Origin: JBKPNX01 sp046732855
GTDB lineage: Bacteria; Pseudomonadota; Alphaproteobacteria; Geminicoccales; Geminicoccaceae
Assembly (NCBI GenBank): GCA_046732855.1
Contig: JBKPNX010000120.1
Span: forward strand, 1 to 10,381
Length of the DNA: 10,381 bases
Reading direction: 5' to 3'
Both the position numbers and the translations under genes were made by a program. This document shows positions 5,721 to 10,381 of the stretch, one piece after another. Within the stretch, counting starts at the first letter, position 1. The number at the start of each line of letters is the position of its first letter. The notes below the pieces were generated by a model, which searched no databases, had not been told where the DNA came from, and saw only the letters and a list, made by a program, of their open reading frames with translations.

Positions 5721-7394
5721 GTGTCTGCGAACGCGCAACACGGCGTCGACCCGATCACGGTCTCGGTGGTCCGCCACCGGCTGCATGCGATCGCCGAGGA
5801 GATGGGCGAGGCGATGCTGCGCACCTCGTACTCGCAGATCATCAATTCCAGCCGCGATTTCTCGACCGCGCTGTGCGACGCCGAGGGCCGCCTGATCGCC
5901 CAGGCCGAGCACGTGCCGATCCACGTCGGCGCGCTGCCCTGGGCGACGCGCGCGGTGCACGACTACTTTCGCGGCGACGTCCGGCCGGGCGACGTGTTCC
6001 TGCTCAACGACCCCTACCACGGCGGCAACCACCTGCCCGATCTGACCGCGTTCGTGCCGGTGTTCGATCGCGAGCGGCTCGCCTTCTGGTCAATCAACCG
6101 CTCGCATCAGAGCGACATCGGCGGCGCCACCCACGGCGCCTACAATCCCGGTGCCACCGAGATCTGGCAGGAGGGCATCCGGATTCCGCCGCTCCGGCTG
6201 TACGAGGCGGGCCGGCTGCGCCGGGACGTGCTCGACCTGATCGTCCTCAACGTGCGCCACCCCCGGGAATTCCGCGGCGATCTCGCGGCGATGATCGGCT
6301 CGGCGCGGGTCGGCGAGCGGCGGCTTGCCGCGCTGCTCGAGGAGTTCGGCCCGGCAACCGCCCCCGCCGCGATCGAGGCCGTGCTCGATGGCGCCGAGCG
6401 TCAGGTGCGCGGCGTGATCGCCGCCTGGCCGGATGGTGTCTACCACGGCGAAGCGGTGCTCGACGATGACGGCCACGGTGCAGAGGATGTCTACATCCGC
6501 GCCAAGGTGACCAAACGGGGCAGCCACCTCGAGGTCGACCTCTCCGACTCGCACCCCCAGGTCACCGGCTTCATCAACTCCTCCTACCCCAACATGCGCT
6601 CGGCGGTCGTGGTCGCGCTCGCCTATCTGATCGACCCCGAGACGCCGAAGAACGACGGCGCCTTCCGTCCGCTGACGGTGATCGCGAAGGAGGGCACGGT
6701 GGTGTGGGCGCGGCCGGGGGCGCCGGTCACGTTGTGCACCAACCACTGCGGGCAGGAGATCATCGAGGCGATCATCAGGGCACTGGCGCCCGCCTGTCCG
6801 GATCGCGCCATGGCCGGCTGGGGACGGCGCTTCCGGATCGCGCTGCAGGGCAGCGACCCGCGCACCGGCAAGCGCTTCATCTGGCACATGTTCCAGGCGC
6901 GGCCGGGCGGCGGCGCCTCGCCGGCCGGCGACGGCTGGCCCGCCGCGGGCGAGTGGCAGGCGGCAGGCGGCATCAAGTTCGGCAGCCTCGAGGTGGCCGA
7001 GGTGCGCTTCCCCTTGTTCTTCCGCCGCCACGAGTTCCGGCCGGATTCGGGCGGCGACGGTCGTTATCGCGGCGGCGCCGGCGCCGAGCTCGAGATGGTC
7101 GTGGAAGTCGCCGAGCCGGCGGTCGCCAACACCGCGGGCGATGGCGTGCGCCACGGCGCCTGCGGCATCCTCGGCGGCCAAGACGGCCTGCCGCATCGTT
7201 ACGTGCTGAAATCCGCCGGCCGACCGGACCGCCCGCTCAGGACCAAGCAAGTCGGCATCGTGATCCGACCGGGCGACGTGCTCGACGTCCGCTCCGGCGG
7301 GGGCGGGGGGTTCGGCGATCCGGCCTTGCGCAGCGCCGCGGAACGCGCGCGCGATGCGCTGCTCGGCTTCGTCACCGGAGCTAGGGAGGCGTGA
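5721..7394 (+). CDS. hyuB: Hydantoinase B/5-oxoprolinase family subunit (HyuB)
   Basis: This 557-residue protein is the B subunit of the hydantoinase/oxoprolinase superfamily (N-methylhydantoinase, 5-oxoprolinase, acetophenone carboxylase, caprolactamase). With the A subunit, these enzymes use ATP to activate and hydrolyse or carboxylate a cyclic amide or ketone. Family landmarks are SRDFSTALCD (44-53), the run through EHVPIHVGA (63-71), LNDPYHGGNHLPD (95-107), RSHQSDIGG (127-135, His129 and Asp132 probably catalytic or metal-linked) and the glycine-rich end GGGGGFGDP (526-534). Length is typical of a separate B subunit. The GTG at 5721 is chosen because AGGA lies 7 bases upstream and the family N-terminus (DPITVSVVRHRL) follows; the next ATG falls inside that conserved part. 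The A subunit is on the same strand but 764 bases downstream, with an opposite gene between them. Substrate cannot be read from the sequence. Confidence 0.93.
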   Translation: MSANAQHGVDPITVSVVRHRLHAIAEEMGEAMLRTSYSQIINSSRDFSTALCDAEGRLIAQAEHVPIHVGALPWATRAVHDYFRGDVRPGDVFLLNDPYHGGNHLPDLTAFVPVFDRERLAFWSINRSHQSDIGGATHGAYNPGATEIWQEGIRIPPLRLYEAGRLRRDVLDLIVLNVRHPREFRGDLAAMIGSARVGERRLAALLEEFGPATAPAAIEAVLDGAERQVRGVIAAWPDGVYHGEAVLDDDGHGAEDVYIRAKVTKRGSHLEVDLSDSHPQVTGFINSSYPNMRSAVVVALAYLIDPETPKNDGAFRPLTVIAKEGTVVWARPGAPVTLCTNHCGQEIIEAIIRALAPACPDRAMAGWGRRFRIALQGSDPRTGKRFIWHMFQARPGGGASPAGDGWPAAGEWQAAGGIKFGSLEVAEVRFPLFFRRHEFRPDSGGDGRYRGGAGAELEMVVEVAEPAVANTAGDGVRHGACGILGGQDGLPHRYVLKSAGRPDRPLRTKQVGIVIRPGDVLDVRSGGGGGFGDPALRSAAERARDALLGFVTGAREA

Positions 7395-7452
7395 AGCGGG
7401 TCAGGTGCTGATCCGAGCAAACGGCGGGGCGGGCGCGGGCTTGCTACCCGCT
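7395..7452. terminator. Weak inverted repeat between convergent hyuB and DUF29 genes
   Basis: AGCGGGT (7395-7401, directly after the hyuB stop) is complementary to ACCCGCT (7446-7452). The arms are separated by 44 very G-rich bases and no T-run follows. It is the only stem-like feature seen in the 77-base convergent gap and may help end transcription, but the evidence is thin. Confidence 0.15.
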
Positions 7453-7471
7453 GCCGGGATCTCGACCATCC

Positions 7472-7927
7472 TCACGGCAGCCAGTCGCCGGTGATCTGGT
7501 CGAGAGTGAAGGGGCATGCCGCGGGAGATGTCTGCTCGGCCAGTCCGGTCTCGACTCCGGCCCAAATTCGGGCGGCAGGGTAAGCGTCCTCGACCAGTGC
7601 CGGCAGCCGCGGCCGCAGGCTCGGGCTGTCCCGCAGGAGCTTGGCAGTCTTGTGACGCGCCACCCGGATCGTTCCCTCCCAGCTCCTGCTGCGATGACCC
7701 GGGACGTGGCGCCACTTGAGGAGGTGCACAAGAAGGGTCTCGAGGTGCGACCCGAGGGCTTCCGCCTCTCGCCTGCTCACGTCCCCGATCTCCTCGGCCA
7801 GGTTTGCCAGATCGAGATCGTCGAACCGCCCGGCGCGAAGCGCGTCGGCCTGCCCCTCGGCCCAGGCAACGACGTCAGTCTCGTACAGAGAGCCGCGGAC
7901 GCGGGCGTGTTTGGCCTTGGTCGCCAT
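7472..7927 (-). CDS. DUF29 family protein
   Basis: This 151-residue protein matches the DUF29 pattern from end to end. It has YETDVVAWAEGQADALR (15-31), DLDLANLAEEI (37-47), LLVHLLKW (65-72), SWEGTI (82-87), SPSLR (101-105) and a late ETGL with CPF near residues 126-140. DUF29 proteins are small, soluble and of unknown function, common in cyanobacteria and alphaproteobacteria and often in several copies per genome. The ATG at 7927 has GAGGAGAT about 8 bases upstream, so it is preferred over the open frame that continues to 9010 across hyuA. The gene is turned against its neighbours: it converges on hyuB and diverges from hyuA, so it is not part of their operon. A 9-base direct repeat (CGGGATCTC) lies just outside both ends of the coding region. 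Confidence 0.92.
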   Translation of the reverse strand: MATKAKHARVRGSLYETDVVAWAEGQADALRAGRFDDLDLANLAEEIGDVSRREAEALGSHLETLLVHLLKWRHVPGHRSRSWEGTIRVARHKTAKLLRDSPSLRPRLPALVEDAYPAARIWAGVETGLAEQTSPAACPFTLDQITGDWLP

Positions 7928-7968
7928 CGCGGGATCTCCTCGGGTCAAATCCCCTGCGCTGCATCCTG

Positions 7969-7999
7969 AGCATATCGGCCTGCGGCGTGTCCTGCACAA
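7969..7999 (-). promoter_or_regulatory. Candidate promoter for the DUF29 gene
   Basis: Read on the minus strand, TTGTGC (7999-7994) is followed after 19 bases by TATGCT (7974-7969). The -10 element is good but the spacing is 2 bases over optimum. Transcription would start near 7962, some 35 bases before the DUF29 ATG. Confidence 0.3.
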
Positions 8000-8017
8000 C
8001 GGGAGAACTCCGGCGCC

Positions 8018-8042
8018 ACCGGCCGAGACGGCCTCTGCCGGT
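8018..8042. promoter_or_regulatory. Bulged inverted repeat in the DUF29/hyuA divergent region, possible operator
   Basis: ACCGGC (8018-8023) pairs with GCCGGT (8037-8042), and AGA (8026-8028) pairs with TCT (8034-8036), giving a 9-bp stem with a 2-base bulge. An alternative smaller hairpin GGCCG-AGA-CGGCC (8021-8033) uses the same bases. It lies between the candidate DUF29 and hyuA promoters, where a shared operator would be expected; GC-rich DNA makes chance palindromes common. Confidence 0.2.
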
Positions 8043-8122
8043 CCGGTCCCCCTCGACCGTCGGCCGCACGCAAAGGGCGGGAGTCCGGTACGCGCGTGCC
8101 ACGATGGCCGGTCGGTTTTGCC

Positions 8123-8151
8123 TGGAGAGCTTGGGGGCGGGCGGCTAGAAC
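8123..8151 (+). promoter_or_regulatory. Candidate promoter for hyuA giving a leaderless mRNA
   Basis: TGGAGA (8123-8128) and TAGAAC (8146-8151) are exactly 17 bases apart, each with 4 of 6 consensus bases. The ATG of hyuA starts at 8159, 7 bases after the -10 element, so transcription would begin at or within a base or two of the start codon. Confidence 0.3.
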
Positions 8152-8158
8152 CTCCTCC

Positions 8159-10207
8159 ATGTACCGCATCGGGATCGACGTCGGCGGCACCTTCACCGAT
8201 CTGGTCGCGGTCGATCCGGTGGGCCGGGTGACGCTCGCCAAGGCGCCGTCCACCCCCGCTGACCCGTCGATCGGCGTCGTGGATGGCCTGGCGCGCCTTG
8301 CGGAGGCGCTTGATCTCCGCCTCGACGCCCTGCTCGATCAGACCGAGCGCATCGTCCACGGCACGACGGTCGCGACCAATGCGCTGCTTGAGCGCAAGGG
8401 CGCGCGGGTCGGGCTGCTGACCACCGCAGGCCATCGCGACGTCCTGGAGATGCGCGAGGGTCTCAAGGACAACCGCTACGATCTGCGCCAGCCGCCTCCC
8501 GAGCCACTGGTGCCCAGGCACCGGCGCCTCGGCGTACGCGAGCGCATCCGCGCCGATGGCCGGGTCGAGACCCCGCTCGATCCCGACTCGCTGATCGCGG
8601 CGATCGCCGAGCTGGCGCGGGCGGAAGTCGAAGCGGTCGCGGTATGCTACCTGCACGCCTGGCGCGACGACCGGCACGAACGGCAGACCGCAGAGGCGCT
8701 GCGCGCGGCCATGCCCTCGGCTTATGTCTCGCTGTCCTCCGCGGTATTGCCGCAGATCAAGGAGTACGAGCGGGTCTGCACCACGGTGGTCAATGCCTAT
8801 GTCGGCCCGGCGCTGGAGCGCTATCTCGGCCGCCTGGCGACCCGCCTGACCGAGGCCGGCTACCGCGGGCCGGTCCTGATCATCCAGTCGCACGGCGGCC
8901 TCGCGACCATCGACGACGCCGTGCGCCTCGCCGCCGGCGGGGTGCTGTCCGGGCCTGCGGGCGGGGTTGCCGGCAGCCGTCACGCCGCGCGCCTGATCGG
9001 ACACCCGCACCTGATCCTGTTCGACATGGGCGGTACCAGCACCGACATCTCACTCGTGGTCGACGGCGCCGCGCAGATCGCCTCCGACCGGCGTCTCGCC
9101 GGCCAGCGCGTCGCGTTGCCGGCGCTCGACATCGTGAGCATCGGCGCCGGCGGCGGCTCGATCGCGCGGGTCGACGCGGGCGGCGTGCTGCACGTCGGAC
9201 CCGAGAGCGCCGGCGCGGAGCCCGGGCCCGCCTGCTATGGCCGGGGCGGCACCGAGGCGACCGTGACCGATGCGAATCTGGTGCTCGGCCTGCTCGACCC
9301 CGACGGCTTTCTCGGCGGGCGCGCCCGGCTCGACCGGCGCGCGGCCGAAGCCGCGGTCGACCGGATCGCCCGGGCGCTCGGCGTCGAGCGCATGGCTGCG
9401 GCCGAGGGCATCCACCGGGTGATCGATGCGCGCATGGCCGAGGGCATCCGCCTCGTGTCGGTACGGCGCGGGGTCGATCCCCGCCGCTTCGCCCTCCTGG
9501 CGTTCGGCGGCGCCGCCGGGCTGCACGTCACCGCGCTCGCGCGCCAGCTCGGCCTTGGCCGCGTGGTCGTGCCGCGTCTCGCCGCGGTGCTCTCGGCGTG
9601 GGGCATGCTCACCTCGGATCTGCGCTACGAAGTCGCGCGCAGCCACGTCGGCGATGCCAGCCAGCTCGAGGCCGCGGCGCTGCGCGCGCTCTACGACGAG
9701 CTCGAGGCCGAGGGCAGGCGGCGGCTAGCGGCCGCCTCGTTCGATGGTCCAGCGCAGGTGCAGCGTTCCGCGGACATGCGCTACGGCGAGCAGATCTTCG
9801 AGGTCAACGTCGACCTGGACGGCATCGACTGGGCGGCTGCGGACCTGCTCGCTCAGTTCGCGGCGGAGTTCCACCGCCGTCACGAGGAGATCTACACCTA
9901 CGCCATGCCGGATCAGGAGGCGGTGCTGGTCAACGCCAGGGTCGCCGTGATCGGCGCGCTGCCCGATCCGCCGTGCGAGCCGGCCGTGCCGGACGATCCG
10001 GCGGCGCCGCCGCGCACGCACCGCCGGATCTACCTCGCCGGCTGGCATGAGGTGCCGATCTTCGACTTCGACCGCCTTGCGCCCGGCCAGAGCATCGCCG
10101 GGCCGGCGGTGATCGAAGCGGCGACCACGACGGTGCTGCTGCGCCCGGGCGAGCGCGCGCAAGTGACCGAGATCGGCTGGCTCGACATCGCCCTGAGCGA
10201 CATCTGA
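8159..10207 (+). CDS. hyuA: Hydantoinase A/5-oxoprolinase family subunit (HyuA)
   Basis: This 682-residue protein is the ATP-binding A subunit that pairs with HyuB. The N-terminal hydantoinase/oxoprolinase domain opens with the ASKHA phosphate loop GIDVGGTFTD (5-14), followed by HGTTVATNALLE (68-79). The central hydantoinase A domain carries the second phosphate loop FDMGGTSTD (288-296), GAGGGS (329-334) and the run PGPACYGRGG. The C-terminal third is the acetophenone-carboxylase-like domain. All nucleotide-binding motifs are intact, so the enzyme should activate a carbonyl or amide group with ATP. The ATG at 8159 begins exactly at the family N-terminus. No ribosome site precedes it; the upstream bases CCTCCTCC are instead complementary to one, so a leaderless mRNA is likely. 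A GTG at 8096 in the same frame would add 21 unconserved residues. Family enzymes hydrolyse N-methylhydantoin or 5-oxoproline or carboxylate ketones; the substrate here is unknown. Confidence 0.94.
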   Translation: MYRIGIDVGGTFTDLVAVDPVGRVTLAKAPSTPADPSIGVVDGLARLAEALDLRLDALLDQTERIVHGTTVATNALLERKGARVGLLTTAGHRDVLEMREGLKDNRYDLRQPPPEPLVPRHRRLGVRERIRADGRVETPLDPDSLIAAIAELARAEVEAVAVCYLHAWRDDRHERQTAEALRAAMPSAYVSLSSAVLPQIKEYERVCTTVVNAYVGPALERYLGRLATRLTEAGYRGPVLIIQSHGGLATIDDAVRLAAGGVLSGPAGGVAGSRHAARLIGHPHLILFDMGGTSTDISLVVDGAAQIASDRRLAGQRVALPALDIVSIGAGGGSIARVDAGGVLHVGPESAGAEPGPACYGRGGTEATVTDANLVLGLLDPDGFLGGRARLDRRAAEAAVDRIARALGVERMAAAEGIHRVIDARMAEGIRLVSVRRGVDPRRFALLAFGGAAGLHVTALARQLGLGRVVVPRLAAVLSAWGMLTSDLRYEVARSHVGDASQLEAAALRALYDELEAEGRRRLAAASFDGPAQVQRSADMRYGEQIFEVNVDLDGIDWAAADLLAQFAAEFHRRHEEIYTYAMPDQEAVLVNARVAVIGALPDPPCEPAVPDDPAAPPRTHRRIYLAGWHEVPIFDFDRLAPGQSIAGPAVIEAATTTVLLRPGERAQVTEIGWLDIALSDI

Positions 10208-10208
10208 G

Positions 10209-10224
10209 GCCTCGAGGCCGAGGC
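10209..10224 (+). terminator. Short stem-loop directly after the hyuA stop
   Basis: GCCTCG (10209-10214) pairs with CGAGGC (10219-10224) around the 4-base loop AGGC, starting one base after the TGA. The same bases form the 12-base palindrome GGCCTCGAGGCC (10208-10219). No T-run follows, so it may protect the 3' end or assist factor-dependent termination. The remaining bases to the window end hold no recognisable gene. Confidence 0.3.
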
Positions 10225-10381
10225 TGCGCCCCGCCCGAGCCCATCCCAATCGTCGCGGGGGATGGCATAGCGCGCCGCATGGGACTCGACAGCGGGCGCG
10301 CGCCGGTCCGGTGCTCGCCGGCGGCACGCATTTCGATTAGAATTGGCGCAGTGCGCTCGGATCAGATTTGAGCCTGCCAGG

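Noticed and set aside
6090..7250. 386-codon minus-strand open frame within hyuB
   Set aside because: It is antisense to a gene with strong family motifs along its whole length and has no recognisable protein features.
7928..9010. Long N-terminal extension of the DUF29 frame
   Set aside because: The added 361 codons are antisense to hyuA and unlike any domain. A good ribosome site and the family start place the true start at 7927.
10331..10343. TAGAAT near the right edge as a -10 element of a following gene
   Set aside because: No acceptable -35 element lies 16-18 bases upstream, and the next gene is outside the window.

Overview
The window is GC-rich DNA from a bacterial chromosome. An alphaproteobacterium is the best guess. 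The hypothetical gene at 2060-2884 has an N-terminal motif that I associate with alphaproteobacterial hypothetical proteins. A DUF29 gene and a near-perfect CtrA-like box (TTAG-N7-TTAA at 1850-1864) fit the same guess. No rRNA, tRNA, CRISPR array, insertion sequence or phage gene was seen.

Left part (1-2059), minus strand: the first 132 residues of a Tat-exported multicopper oxidase run off the left edge. Upstream of it is a class I glutamine amidotransferase-like protein (614-1351). About 700 bases without a convincing gene follow. They hold the CtrA-like box and a good sigma70-type promoter for the next gene.

Centre (2060-5037): a plus-strand hypothetical gene (2060-2884) has a C-terminal tail built on an exact 96-base period. 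It converges on a minus-strand FAD-dependent amine/amino-acid oxidoreductase of the DAO family (3077-4375). The oxidoreductase is preceded by a 15-codon reading frame with a duplicated AAGGAGG site, and its stop codon overlaps the oxidoreductase start as ATGA. The divergent side begins with a four-helix DUF1772-like membrane protein (4588-5037).

Right part (5121-10207), plus strand: a cupin protein is followed by the two subunits of a hydantoinase/5-oxoprolinase-type enzyme, HyuB (5721-7394) and HyuA (8159-10207). They lie in B-then-A order and are separated by an oppositely oriented DUF29 gene (7472-7927).

Working idea (inference): the DAO oxidase, HyuAB, the amidotransferase fold and the cupin fit catabolism of an N-containing compound such as a hydantoin, lactam, gamma-glutamyl compound or secondary amine. 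The sequence does not fix the substrate. Most genes are ordinary members of known families. The more interesting material is regulatory: the coupled leader frame, a probably leaderless hyuA, repeats in intergenic regions, and the split hyu pair.
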